From assembly GCF_009870125.1 (NCBI RefSeq), contig NC_046680.1:21471501-21535500 (forward strand): DNA of 64,000 bases, in the 5' to 3' direction. Shown piece by piece: positions 22,313-34,331 of this stretch; the stretch's first letter is position 1, and each line of letters begins with the position of its first letter. Made by a program: the position numbers and the translations under genes. A model generated the notes under the pieces. The model was not told the origin of the DNA. It searched no databases and saw only the letters and a program-made list of their open reading frames with translations. The stretch comes from Drosophila pseudoobscura. Lineage: Eukaryota; Arthropoda; Insecta; Diptera; Drosophilidae.

Positions 22313-25300
22313 CTGAAACAAAGGAGCAGAGAGATCTTTAATTTCTAGATTGTGGTGTGGTTACAGGAAACAGTCCAAAGAACATGCTGGAAATACTGAA
22401 AATGTTGGTTAGTAACGCAACTGTACAAAGGGGGTAGGGGCCATGGAGATTAGGAGCTGACACGCCGCCCTGCGATGAACGAGCAAAACGAACACTTGGA
22501 TGAGCTTGGATTAGAACGGACTCCCGGCAGGGCTTACTTTAGATCTCCGTCTCCCTAACCGGCACTGGCTCGTCCGGCATGGGGGCTGCCAGCTGGCTGG
22601 GATTAGCTTTGTTACGCAGCACGTTAGCTTTGATATTCTGGAACAGTTGGCCGATACCTGACTTGCGTTCTACACTGCCAGTCGACGTCTGGCTAATGGC
22701 ATCTGGTTGGGGACTCAGCGAGTGTCGCTTTGGTGGGCGCGGAGGCGGAGGCAGTGGTGCTCGTCCCTTACCATGCACGGCCCTGGGACGGAGCGAAGGG
22801 GAGGGAGAAGGTGACATCTGTACCTCTGGCTCTAGTTGGGCCCGAAAGCTGTGCTTGATCTCCTCCAAGGTGGCGCGCAGTTCCCGTGGCGACACTGGCC
22901 TCGATCGTTCGGACGGTTCCGGATCTGTATCTGTGGCCAAAGAGCGTACTACCAGCACAAAAGGATCTATGACGGGTGCTACTAAATCAGTTAGTTTGCT
23001 CTCGGTGGTTGGCGTGTCTTCATCCGACCGAATAGATACATCTGTTTGCAAAGTTTTTGTCTTGGTTTCAGTTGGAATCAAATGCTCCACTGCCTCGTCT
23101 TTGGTTTTCATATTTTCCGCTTCAAATGGATCTTCTTTCTTTGATTCTCCACATGACAGAACTTCGAGCTCTGCGGCTCTCTCTTCTTCATCTGTTTCTA
23201 TCAACGGCATGGCTTCATAGAAGTCATCGTCTTCTGCATCCTCTTCGTCAACTTCATGATGTGTGATCCTCTCCACATTGGGAAAAACCTTTAATTCTTC
23301 TTCCCTTTCCTGGCGAACACCTTGAAAGTATAGCGGATTCTCCAAATATACCTCGTCTCTCATCTCCTCCAGCAACTGCTAACCAACACCAATCTCTAGA
23401 TGGATTAAGAAAGTCATGGAAGAAAAGACACGCATCATGCCTACCTCATTGCGCTTGGACTTGACACGGCCCTTGGAAGCATTTGTCATGGAGGAAGTGC
23501 GACTGAGTCCACTAATCGGTTCGGCACTGGAGTAGCCAGAGCTGATGTCATCCTGGCTGCGTATGTTGTAGCTGAATGGAACATTAAATACGATAATTAT
23601 AATGTGTTTCAGTTTGGTTTAAGATTCCAGCACTCACTTGAAGTCACCCGCATTCTTGGCGGTCACATCTACCTCGGTAAAGTACATTCCAGTGGAGTGA
23701 CGCGTGCCGCTGGCAGATCTGCCCACGGGCGTCTGGTTACGTGGCCGCAGGAGACGCGTTGCAGTTGGCTGTGTGCGCATCACCACCGACGAGGACATGG
23801 GCGACCTCATCACCAAGTCCAGCTCATCCTGGGTGCGGTGCATATCTGGTTCGCTCAGATCACTGAGGCTGTAGCTCTTCTTGATCGTCTGAACCAGATT
23901 GCCGCCGCCCTTTCGTGGGAGGATTATAGTAGAGATAGGGCATTGAGTAAAAGCATTTGCCTTTAAATAATTTAATTATACTAAAAAATTATCGTAAACA
24001 TACATAGGAATTATAAAAGACATGAAAGGAGGAGTAATCATATACATGTGCGGAACAAAAAGCTTCCAGCTGGCGGCCGGGATTAGATGGTATGTGTACA
24101 TATGTGCTGGGTATCGCTGAGTGTATAAAATTCGATCATTCGCTGAGTATCTATTGGTGCCGGAGGCCTGTCTGGTGCCGGTGTCGCATTTAGTCGTTCT
24201 CCACATCCACGTCGGGTGTGGGCTCGCGCAGCCTGCGGCGTGCTCTGGAGGCAGAAGCTGCGGCTCTTCGGGGCTGCACCCTGCGTAGACGAGCCGCTCC
24301 AGCATCATGCGGCGGCTCCTCCTCCCTCATCTCTTGTATGACCACTCCGCGACCCTGTGGCTCGAGCTCAGCATAGCTCTCGATACCGCTCAACGAGTTG
24401 GACCGAGGCAGCCAATCTTCCAAGCCATCCATCATGTCCTGATTCCTCCTGACCGCAGAAAGATCACTAGCCGACTGCGAGTTTTGCAGGCTGCGGGCCG
24501 GATCCGGAGTTGTCATCGAAAAGGTCTGGCGGCGGTTAGCAGATTAGTAGCAGGCAGGCAGGGCAGGTGCAGGTGGTTCAGTTAGGGTTGGTTTGGTTTG
24601 GTGGGTTAAATGCAAAGAAACGTAAGTGTAAAAAACGAAAGAGTTAATCAAAAATGAGGCAAACGAAAAGTCTTAAATTGAAATGAATTGCAGTTGAGGC
24701 AAACAGACGACACACACACACACACACTCTGGGCCTGAACTGTACCCATGGCATTCCCCACATATCTATTTTTATGCCCTACCCTAGAGGAGACTCGGAA
24801 TTGGAATGGAAATGATGCAACTGGTGGTGGGGGCACGGGAATGGGGTCTCTGATATCACAGTGGAATACAAATCTAGCGGTGAGGAGTGCCTGGCTAATG
24901 CCATGCCGGTGCATAAAGGAAATTTCCCATTTCTTTGTCTTGATTTCGGACAAAGCCCTGAACAAGGGTTTCCAGTAATACGATGACTAATTATATTATG
25001 ACAAATCAATAAGGAATTCATTCCACTACTCAAGCCATCGCATTCTTCGTATGGCTCTTTCTCTTTTGGCTTTGATTAACTCTTTGACCTACATCATCAC
25101 ACCAAAACATCCAAGTATTATTTATTACTAAATGCACTATCTTTCAGGGAGCTGGTCGCTCCTCTCCAGAATTAATCTGGCCAAAACAATGTAGCGTCTC
25201 GAGTGTCTTGGCCCCCATTTCAAGTGTTTATGTGGAGCTGGCCAGCAAATGTGCCTTGGGAATACGTGTACACTTGTACTCGTACAGCTGCTCCGCTCCC

Positions 25301-27679
25301 TGCTCTGGTATGAGTTCGTTCATTTGTTGTTTTTATTACATTATTTCAACATGTTCGTTTATCTGCTAGTATCTTCTCTATCGGGTTTCGTGTATATGTG
25401 TGTAATGTACTATATTGAGATTTAGCTGCACAAAAGAGAACAACAAACTAAAAACTAAATCGAAACAAACACGCAAATGGCACAAAGAGCATTCAATTCT
25501 ATTTGTTTAAACTAAATAATATTAAAAGTAAAAGTGAAGATAAGAGAATTCGAGCTCTCATGATGATGATGATTATGGTGATGGTGATGAGGTGGATGAT
25601 GATGCTGCTGCTGGTGCTGCTGGGGCTGCTGTGGCTGCTGGGGCTGCTGCTTTGGCGATGATCAAGAAGAGCGCGCGCGAGAGTATTGCGCAAAATTATA
25701 TATCTATTTAGAACGACCGAAAGATGCTGCGGAGACGGAGGCGACTCTCTTTTGTTGCTCATTTTATGCAACGACGCTGGAGGCAATTGAAAATGGCGAA
25801 ATGAATTGTGTGGCGAGCGAGCAAAGGGAGTGAGCGGATTAGTGTGTGTTTTGTGTGGTTGTGGCTAATTGCAGGGACGTATGGTGGGTGGTGGGGAATG
25901 GGTGTAAGGATTACCTTTATGGCTGTCTGCATGATGACATTGGTGGCATAGTTGACTCCCTTGGAGCCCAGTTGTAGAACCGCCGAATATCCCCGCTCTG
26001 TGGCCTGAGTCAAATATTCGTCGATTTCCTACACAAAGAGAGAGGAGAAACCATAATATACAGAGAGCGTTAGACGTATGTATGCATATGTATATGGATA
26101 GCTATATGAGAATATATACATATATATATATCACACCTGTTCGTGGCGCGTCAACATGGGATGCACAAACTTGCGATACAATGTGGAGCTGCCCTTTGTG
26201 GCTGGCGATAGCAGCCAGAATACCAGAACCACCTTGACCTCATAGTAGAATGGAAACCAGGATATAAAGATGTCTGTGAATGTTTCAATGCATGTGAAAA
26301 ATGCAAAGACAATCCAGTACATCATCCATTTTACCTATAAGTAAACAGTTGCTCGATTTATATTGGGAATGCGGGAAAGATCTATGCTCTACTTACGTAT
26401 TCCTTAACGTTCTTGGTGCGCACCGCCTTGTACGAAGCATAGGCCGGATATAGGGTGCCGAAGAACAATCTGAAAGCGGGAAACAATAAACTCTGTGCAC
26501 AAGTCCGCGGCGCTAAAAATATAATGATGAGCGAACAGATGCAGGCTGTGTTGAAGGAGAGACAAGGCAATGGCCAGCGCTGCAGCAAATCAAGGAGTCT
26601 GCCCAGTGCGTTCAGATTCTGCACGACTTTGGGAGTGGGCGGAGGCACGGGCTGCTCGACTATGTAGGGGCCATTGTAATCATCTGCGAAATCACTGTCC
26701 AAGGAACTAAGAGAGTCCCCTAGCTGGTACAGCGGCAGCTGATTCGGATGCCGCTGGTTGGCATAAATGAACTTTGGATAGACGGGGACTACATTCTCCT
26801 GCTGATGCTGGTGCTCTTCTTCCAGCGAGTAGCTGCGCCCATAGACGCTTCCTGCCGGGTGACGCAGGCGTTTAATATTAACTGGCCGCTGATAGAAAAT
26901 CGGCTCCTGCTGATAGAATGGCCGGCTCATGGCGATGGCGATGCATTGCCAGCACCCGAAAATTTGTTGCGGTTCCTAGCGGCTAGAATGCCGAGCACAG
27001 ACTACTGGCCAAGGCAGGCAGAGAGCACAGTGCAAGCCCGTCTAATGCTCAGGCGGGGGGTCTATTAATAAACGAACGCTCGGCACATATTGTTAGTCTC
27101 GCTGAGAGACAGCAACAGCAGACGCCAGCCACAGCAGCAGCACGTTTATGCGGAAAATTGTACTCTTCACCCGATCGACATGGATCACGATATTCCTCCC
27201 CTCCCCTATAGTAATCAACTCGATCGCGGAGCAATTGTTGATTAGATTGCAGCAATCTATTAATACTGACAATAGTTTAGCACGGAGTTGCTGCGGACAG
27301 AAGGCAGACGACTTGAGTGTGGCCTCGTTCGGGGTCGGACCATATTGGGCAAGGCGAGTGCGTCGGCCTCACGGGGCAGCCATATTTGGGTGCAGTTCAA
27401 TTGAGGGTTACGTTACACGTACGAGAGTACATATGGCACCGAACGGTACTTCTCCACCACGCACCAACGCTCGAGCAAATCACAGACCAGAAGCGTGACG
27501 CCCACACAATTAGGAAGCAGAAATGACTTTCGTTGCGGCTGGAGCGCAAGGCCGAGCTTCGACCAACTTTTTTTGGGGGTCAGTCCCACTCGTTCTCCGT
27601 TTAGTGTGGTGTGTGCTGGAGTGGAAGTTTGTATTTGTACTACTCACATTAGAAGTCGTGAAATCAAGCTGCTGATCAT
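22184..27679 (-). CDS. ReepA: ReepA, ER-shaping REEP1-4-type protein
   Basis: Exons of the long form: 27679-27648, 26469-26397, 26334-26137, 26028-25915, 23909-23638, 23571-23445, 23378-22539; all phases agree and give 551 aa. The N-terminus carries the TB2/DP1/HVA22 domain: a hairpin membrane segment with [14 protein letters not shown], then [26 protein letters not shown] and the helix ending YRKFVHP. REEP1-4 proteins insert hairpins into the ER membrane, curve tubules and bind microtubules. The C-terminal half is hydrophilic: serine-rich exons, then an acidic block and a proline-rich stretch ([11 protein letters not shown]). Two other terminal exons (22312-22184 and 24525-24190) and a second N-terminus (26930) are described separately. 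It is divergent from Nup214 and convergent with CNBP. Confidence 0.9.
22539..23378 (-). CDS. ReepA: ReepA long acidic/proline-rich terminal exon
   Basis: 279 codons plus stop follow an acceptor ending GTTAG. It begins [18 protein letters not shown], continues with many Glu/Asp ([16 protein letters not shown]) and ends with a proline-rich segment. It is phase 0 with the donor at 23445. No known domain is visible; this tail probably gives an isoform-specific cytosolic interaction region. Confidence 0.75.
   Translation of the reverse strand, partial: QLLEEMRDEVYLENPLYFQGVRQEREEELKVFPNVERITHHEVDEEDAEDDDFYEAMPLIETDEEERAAELEVLSCGESKKEDPFEAENMKTKDEAVEHLIPTETKTKTLQTDVSIRSDEDTPTTESKLTDLVAPVIDPFVLVVRSLATDTDPEPSERSRPVSPRELRATLEEIKHSFRAQLEPEVQMSPSPSPSLRPRAVHGKGRAPLPPPPRPPKRHSLSPQPDAISQTSTGSVERKSGIGQLFQNIKANVLRNKANPSQLAAPMPDEPVPVRETEI
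24190..24525 (-). CDS. ReepA: ReepA alternative terminal exon (111 aa)
   Basis: The acceptor GCCGCCAG (with a CTAAT branch-like word before it) leads into [18 protein letters not shown] and on to a stop after DVDVEND. Phase 0 fits the donor at 25915, giving a 250-aa isoform ending soon after the REEP domain. It includes Arg/Ala-rich [13 protein letters not shown]. It could instead be an internal exon of an unmodelled form, but no donor is obvious. Confidence 0.6.
   Translation of the reverse strand, partial: TFSMTTPDPARSLQNSQSASDLSAVRRNQDMMDGLEDWLPRSNSLSGIESYAELEPQGRGVVIQEMREEEPPHDAGAARLRRVQPRRAAASASRARRRLREPTPDVDVEND
24526..25914 (-). other. ReepA intron with CA and trinucleotide repeats
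   Basis: Between the 25915 donor and the 24525 acceptor. It holds a CA repeat near 24710-24727 and a CTG/GAT-rich repeat near 25560-25650. No further exon was found. Confidence 0.5.
26102..26131. repeat. TA microsatellite in ReepA intron
   Basis: Alternating TA/TATA units directly beside the donor of the exon ending at 26137. Confidence 0.7.
26397..26930 (-). CDS. ReepA: ReepA alternative N-terminal exon, contiguous with exon 2
   Basis: From ATG at 26930 ([16 protein letters not shown]) the frame is open for 178 codons straight into the REEP exon, through what is the acceptor (at 26470) in the short form. It therefore needs an alternative promoter and no splice. It adds 143 residues: a Gln/His-rich cytosolic stretch, PPPTP, and an extra hydrophobic segment ([12 protein letters not shown]). 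I see no usable donor inside it. Confidence 0.6.
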
Positions 27680-28736
27680 CTTGAAGGCCTTGCTTGTCCG
27701 CGCACGTACGTCCTTTGTTCTATAATAGAAAAGTCAATCGTAATTACGCGTACTTCTCCCTGTTCTCATCTCCGTTTCCTTACCCACTTTTTTTTTATCA
27801 CTTTTTATGCACTAAATACAATTTTTTTAAATATTTTTATTTTTAACACATTTTTAAACAAAACTTCTATTATAATTCGATTTTGTGACTACTTAAGTGG
27901 AGTCTGCTGAGGTTTGAAGAGGACTCCTCTACAACGCAATTTAGCACCGTGTTGCACGTCTCCGCTTCGTACTGCGGCTGTCACCCAACTAGGCTACAGT
28001 TTTTTGTGCATTTTTCGGTCGAAATCGCTTCTGTTTTGTGCACTGCTTTTTGCCTGCATAGCCCGCGCGAACAACAATGCTTTTGTTTAACACAAAAAAC
28101 GCTTGGGTGCAGGACAGAGACAGACGAACAACAAAAAAAATGTATCGATATACCGTCTCAGAAATATACCGTACGTAAATATACCGATGAAAACAACGAA
28201 CTTAACCCACCTAACCCCTTTCTATCTAAACAAGTAAACAACTTGAGTTATGCCGCTGAAAATAACACTGTCTGTAAATTCTTCTTGTAGATCCATCTTA
28301 ACTTAAAACAACCACGATATCTTTTACCTGGACTGCGTTAAAATTGATCAAGGTTCATAATTTTCGTCGAGCGTATATACCCACGGGTCGACAATGGGCT
28401 AATCGTTCTCTGACCATGATCGGAAATCATATTCCCCGGTTTTAATATTTGGTTGAATATTACAAGCTATTTAGGACCTTCCGCTCTGAACACACAAATT
28501 TATCCGATTGATCGATAAATGTTCTACTGAATTACAAATTTTAAGTAATTGTTTTTATTTGATTGTGGCTAAAATGGGGTTTAAACAAACATAAGTGAGC
28601 GCGGGTGAATTATTTCTTGTGTGGAACTAGTTCGATAATACCGAGTTTAATATCCCCACTGTGCAAGCAACTGCCGTTCATTTTCCACGCTTGTGACTCG
28701 TATTTGTTTCATTTAAAGTTTATAAAATATACGAAA
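27680..28736. promoter_or_regulatory. Divergent ReepA/Nup214 promoter region
   Basis: About 1 kb separates the two start codons. A perfect DRE (TATCGATA, 28143-28150) is followed by ATATACCG words; a second ATCGATA is near 28510. DREF sites are typical of housekeeping fly promoters such as nucleoporin genes. No coding frame is convincing. Confidence 0.45.
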
Positions 28737-31700
28737 ATGGCGCTAAGTGCTCCTGCCTGTAAGGATACACAGGTAAGCGGTTCAACCAGTGGTTGCCCTG
28801 GCATGGTTCTTATTCAGTTCCTTGCAGGACTTTCAATTTAAAGTGCATAACAAGTATGCGGCGTTCAAAAAATGCGGCGAGCCCCGCAGCAATGTAAATC
28901 TTCTGGCGATTTCCTGCAGCCGCGGCTTGCTCTTTGCCGGCAACCCGACGCAGCCGGAACTTAAGGGTATGTACGGATTTTTGTTTACATAACTAGTCGT
29001 TGCCCTCAACCAATGTGCCAATTCTTGCAGTGGTCATCCTCAAGGATTTGGCCAATTCCAACAAGTCGCTCGGCGAGCAGCCGCAGGCGAGGAGTGTACC
29101 CCTGCCCAGCGTGCCCAACTATATCTCCTGCAGTGCCGATGGCACTCTTCTGGCGGTTAACCTCACACAGAATGGCACTGGCCTGCTCAACATTTACTCG
29201 GTGCCGACATTCTTGGCCGCAGATGTGAAGCTCGTCTACAGCATTCGCCTGGCCAGCGAGGACTATATCCATGCCGTGCAGCTGCTGTGGAATCCGGTCT
29301 TGCCCGGAAGTCTGGCCGTAGTGCTGAGCAACGGTGCTCTCGGCATGTACACCCTGAAGGAGGGGGACACATTCGAGATGCATTCGCTGGACAAGAGTCA
29401 GCAAGTGAAGTGTGGCTGTTGGTCACCCAAGGGAAAGCAAATTGTCCTAGGTTTTCCCGGTGGCAAGATACAGCAGTTCAAGCCGGATCTTACGCCAGCA
29501 AAGACACTGGTGTGTCCACCCAACATCCACGATGCTCCGTTCGACACCATCGCCATTCAGTGGCTCTCGACGTACCAGTTCGCAGTGGTCTTCCTGCAGC
29601 ATGGCGAGGACTGCAGTCCCGCCCTGTACATATTGAATGCCCCCAAGGGGGGATCGCCCAGCTATACCAACTACTACGACATCTGCTACAGTCTCAACGG
29701 GCCACGGAATCATCAGTTTTTCTTCAACCATGTGGCCCAGTGGAATTTGCTTCTGGTGACATCGGCCAATGGCGTGGAAGTGGGTATAATGGGTACCTTC
29801 GAGTCTGGAGACACCCCCGTCTGGCAGCAGTTTACCCTTCTGGATGAGGCGAGGATCGAGCTGCCTCTGAGCGAGGGCACCCAAGAGGAAACCTTCCCCC
29901 TAGGGTCTGTCTACGACACATCCTCCACGCACCAACTGACAATCAACGAGCAGAAGCTCCCCACTATGCCCATGGTGCATGTCTTAGGCACCGACGGCAC
30001 CCTTCTATCCTTCAACTTCCTGAATCTACTCCAAGGTGCCCCCTCTGTGTGCTCTCCGCCTCCGCCGGTGTTTGACAGTTCGGGACAGTTCCGCCCCCTG
30101 GACACGTTACTGCCAGCGGAGGAAAAGGAGGCGGCCACAACACCGCCAGAAAAGGAGTCGACTCAGTCCGTTCCCACGGACATGTCCTTTGCCTTCTCCC
30201 CGAACACGGTGACATCGACTCCAGCTCCTGCCAAGGACAAGCCTTCCTCGCTGTTCTCCGGCTTCGCTGCACCCGCAGCAAGTACTCCATTTGGAGTTGC
30301 TCCAACTGCTGCTCCCACCGCGACAGTAGCGAGTACCGCCTCGGCATTCGGTGGGTTTGGTGCGGCCACGACGACTCCAGCCTTAGGGTCCATATTTTCC
30401 GCGCCAGGAGCGACCGCTTTTGGTGGTCTGGCTTTGGGTAAATCCAACGCAATGCCAGTGAGTGTGGCCAGTGCTCCTCTCGCCGTGCCACCGTCTGCAG
30501 CTGCTGCGCCCTTAAACAAGCCCCTCTACACAGTTCCGCACACATTTACGCCAGTGGCAACAAAGCAGCAACCGGCAGCGGCTCCCGTGTCCGTTCCATC
30601 AAGACAGTCGCTGGATAACACGGAGTCCATCGTTAGAGACATGATAGCGCTACAGATCGAAGCCTTCAACCAGGACATACAGCAGCAGAAGGGACTCACC
30701 ACGGAGCTGCTCAGCACCGTAAGGCATCTTATTATTACCGCTCCAATAGAGAACTCATCTCATATCTCACTTGTGCGTCTCTGGTACAGATTGCAGCTCC
30801 CTCGGCTCTCAAAAAGTATGCCAAGCGCTTGGACGACCTCGAGGAGCTGAACGAGCAGGCCAAGGACGTGGAGTTCGAGTTGGATGTGCAAGGACTGCGC
30901 CAGGGTCTAAATGAGGCCTACGCCATAGTGGCCGAGTGCCGTGGCAAGCTGGAGGTCTACGAGAAGCCCAAGTGAGTAGCCTAGCAAACTGTTGAGTATA
31001 TCCGGCAATGCGTTTCATTGTTGTATCTATACCCCTAGCATCACGCGGCTGATGAACTCGAGTTCCTATGATCCTGCTGGACGGCGCATGCTGGCTCGTC
31101 TCCGGAGCTACGTGGCGGCCAACGAGGCGCAACTTCGTCTGGCCGAGCAGCAATTGGATCTGCAGTGGGACCAGCTTCAAGATGTGTTGCGGCGCAAGAC
31201 CAAGTCGAGCATGCATATGCCGTGCCTGGAGGGGATCTACCAGCAACTGACGCGGCTCCAGAACCTTGCCTCTGACCAGAGGATCATGCAGAACAGCATC
31301 AAGGCCAAGCTCAAGGAGCGTGGCCTGCTCCAGGCCGCACTTCTCGACCAGGACAAGAGTCGCACTCGCACCAATGAAACGTTAGTAGCAGCTATAATAC
31401 CCTCCCCCGTCCACCCTGACTACCTCTCTGACTACTGTCATTTGCTTTTGCTTTCAGTGTGGAAACCTTGGCTGACTCGATTCTCTCGATGAGTCTTAGT
31501 CAGACTGTCGATACGAATGCCGCCAAGCTCACACAGCACAAGCTCCGCCAGATCCGAAACGTGGTGCAGCTGCAAAAGGTCAGCATCATTAGTCCCCAGC
31601 GTCCAGATCGTGTGGGGCTCAAGTCCGAAGTTATACTCGAGACCAAGCGCAAGGCAGAGATATTGAAAAAGGCCGCCGCAAAGGCGACTACTGCCAACAA

Positions 31701-34331
31701 GGCCACCCAGGTGGCGGCACCGGCACCGGCACCTGCACCTGCACCAACTCCAGCTCCAGCCGCTGCTCCTGTTGCGCCCCAACTACCAAAACCAACAGCA
31801 TCCAAGCCCGCGGCCAGCATCCCGGCCCTCAGTGCTGCACCCATCGCAACGCCATTCGCCTTCAGCCAGAGCAGTCCGTTTGTGAAGACTTCGAGTGTGA
31901 CCACGACAACCACCACGGTAAGCTCTGGAGAGGCTCCAAAGCCGGCTGTCTCTTTGTTCGGAGGGCCAAGTAGGTCCGGCTTGAGCTTTGGACCGGTAGG
32001 AGGTGGTCTTTCGTTTGGGGGACTTTCTGCAGCTGATAATTCAACTGGGGCCAAGCCGTCCCTGTTTGGAGGATTTGGGATTAGTAAGGAGGCCACAGCA
32101 AAGCCGGCTCCTGAGCCAGCAAAGGCACAGGATCCCTTGGCGAAGGATACTACACCTTTTACTGCAGAAGTGGAGCCAGCGAAGGCACCGGAAACCCCAA
32201 AAGCAGAGACTGCTGGCAAATCCTTTTCCTTCACAGGATTCGGAGGAACTGGGGCTCCCAGTTCCACGTTTGGCTTCGGAGGACTGGGCTCTTCCCTTGG
32301 TTTTGGCGGCGTAGCAAAGACCGATTCCAACGCCGCAGTGACGTCATCAGCTTCTGGCGTTCCCCGTGGCTTGTTCGCCTCAGCTGCAGCTGCACCAAAG
32401 CCTAACGAAAGTGATACAGCGGTGACCAGCATCAGCACCACCACCAAGCCAACGGTCGCACCTGCGTCCACCCTGACTGCCGCTGCCGCTACACCGTTGC
32501 CAACAAATAACAGCGGAGTGACCAGTACCGCCCCCAGCAGCTCTGATTCCCTTGGAGGACTTTTCGGATCTGTCAATATATGCAAGCCACAAATCAAGGA
32601 ATCCTCCGGCGGTGAGTTACATATGAAAGAGTTTTGGAGCTGGCTTATAAACTAATTTTGATTCCATTTGCAAACAGCTTCTGGACAGCCTGCAAATATC
32701 TTTGGCAGTGGATTCTCATTTGGCGGACGAGGTGGAGATGAACCGAAGGGATTATTTGCGACCATCACTCCAGCCACAACAGCAACAGCAACGGCAACAG
32801 AAACACCTGCAACCGCAGCACCAACTACGATAAAAATGGAGCCAGTGAGCACCACAGCCGCAACAACTGCAGCACCTGCACCAGCTGCATCGGCTGCTCC
32901 GGCAACAACCACTTCAACTGAAACTAAGGGGGCTGCAACTCCACCCACATCCACACCGGCCGCTGCTCCGCCAGTAAAGGTTGCGGTTCCTCCGAACACG
33001 ACTTCAGCTGCAGCGCCAGCGGTCACGCCTGCGACAGCAGTCTCTTCGACTGTGACCTCGAGCACAGCGGTGCCAGGCAGTACATTCTCCTTCTCCAATG
33101 CATTCAGCAGCCTCAGCACCGCTCCGGCCACCCCCGTCACAGCCACCAGCTCCAGTGCCTCTACAGTGAGCAATTCATCGTCTTCGGTGTTTGGAGGATC
33201 CTTTACAGCAGCACCAGCAACAACAGCGGCACCTGTAGCCAGCAATCCATTCCAGGCATCGACAACGGCTTCTGCAGCAACCTCCACGAACCTTTTTGGA
33301 AATGTGGCCAAGTCCGAGACTAGCGTATTTGGAGGTTCACCTGGAACCAATCTCCCTCCTGCTGCAGCTGCTGCCCCACCCAGTGGTCTCTTTGCTGCAG
33401 CAGCTATCAGTAATCCGGCGCCTTTTGGCAGCCCTCCACCGGGAACGGCCGCCTCCGGGGGCAACATCTTTAGCCAGGCCAACAAACCAAGTGTTTTCGG
33501 TCAGCCGTCTGCAGGAGCGAGCGGCGGTACGTCTATTTTTGGAGGGTCATCCGGATCTCCATTTGGATCGACCTCCATTTTTGGCGGAAGCAATGCGCAA
33601 AGCCCTGCCAATGCACCCACTGCCGGAAGTACATCCATATTCGGTCAGAACGTCTTTGGGCAACCGGCGGCACAAACAGCGACCCCAGTGGCAGGCGGTA
33701 ATATATTTGCAAGTCCTGTGAGCGCCAGCCAACAACCGCAACCCTCTGCTTTTGGTGGAGGCGGATCTATTTTTGGCGGACCGGCGACGACTAGTTCTTC
33801 GCCTGCTTCTGGTGGATCAATCTTTGGCGGTGGCAGCAGCTCTGGATTTGGTTCATTCTCCCAGACTGCCCCTTCTCCTGGAGGCTTTGGCAGTGGCTTT
33901 GCTCAGGGCGCCGGATCGTCAGTGGCCCAATCCGGCTTTGGATCACCCCAAACGCCACAGCAGGCTGCTCCGGGTGGATTTGGAGCCAAGCCCGTATTCG
34001 GTGGTTCTCCGGCCTTCGGGGCCAGTCCCACCTTTGGGGGAGGCGCAACGTTTGGCAGTCCCAAGGGATTTGGCGGCTTTGGAGCCAGCCCTAACGTGGC
34101 CGCTCCACCAGCCTTCGGAGCCCCTGCGAAACCGGCCGGCGGCAACATCTTCGACACCTTGGGTGGTCAGGACTCCGGCTTGTCCTTTGGCAATCTGGCC
34201 CAGACCGGCAACCCCAATGCCCAGAAGCCAGCTTTTGGCGGGTAAGTAGACAAATCAGCGTTCCTATAATGATTTACTATGCAACAAATGTTCTCTATCA
34301 TTGCAGATCGAGTTTTATGAATTATCGTTGA
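28737..34331 (+). CDS. Nup214: Nup214, FG-repeat nucleoporin of the cytoplasmic pore face
   Basis: Eight exons (28737-28772, 28828-28966, 29031-30718, 30790-30971, 31039-31380, 31458-32611, 32678-34241, 34307-34331) join in phase to 1,709 aa, very near what I recall for the fly protein. Residues to about 420 form the N-terminal beta-propeller (VPNYISCSADGTLLAVNL). Coiled-coil helices follow at roughly 590-850 (MIALQIEAFNQDIQQQ, KKYAKRLDDLEELNEQ). The remainder is Ala/Pro/Thr/Ser-rich with many FG and FGG motifs (SIFGG, GFGAKPVFGG), ending in SSFMNYR. Nup214 pairs with Nup88, docks CRM1 and recruits the Dbp5 helicase for export. The last exon codes only eight residues plus stop. No truncation or frameshift is seen. 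Confidence 0.96.

Noticed and set aside
31500..32597. A 365-codon - strand frame across Nup214
   Set aside because: Shadow of the Ala/Thr/Pro-rich FG region; the + strand frame continues precisely across splice sites.
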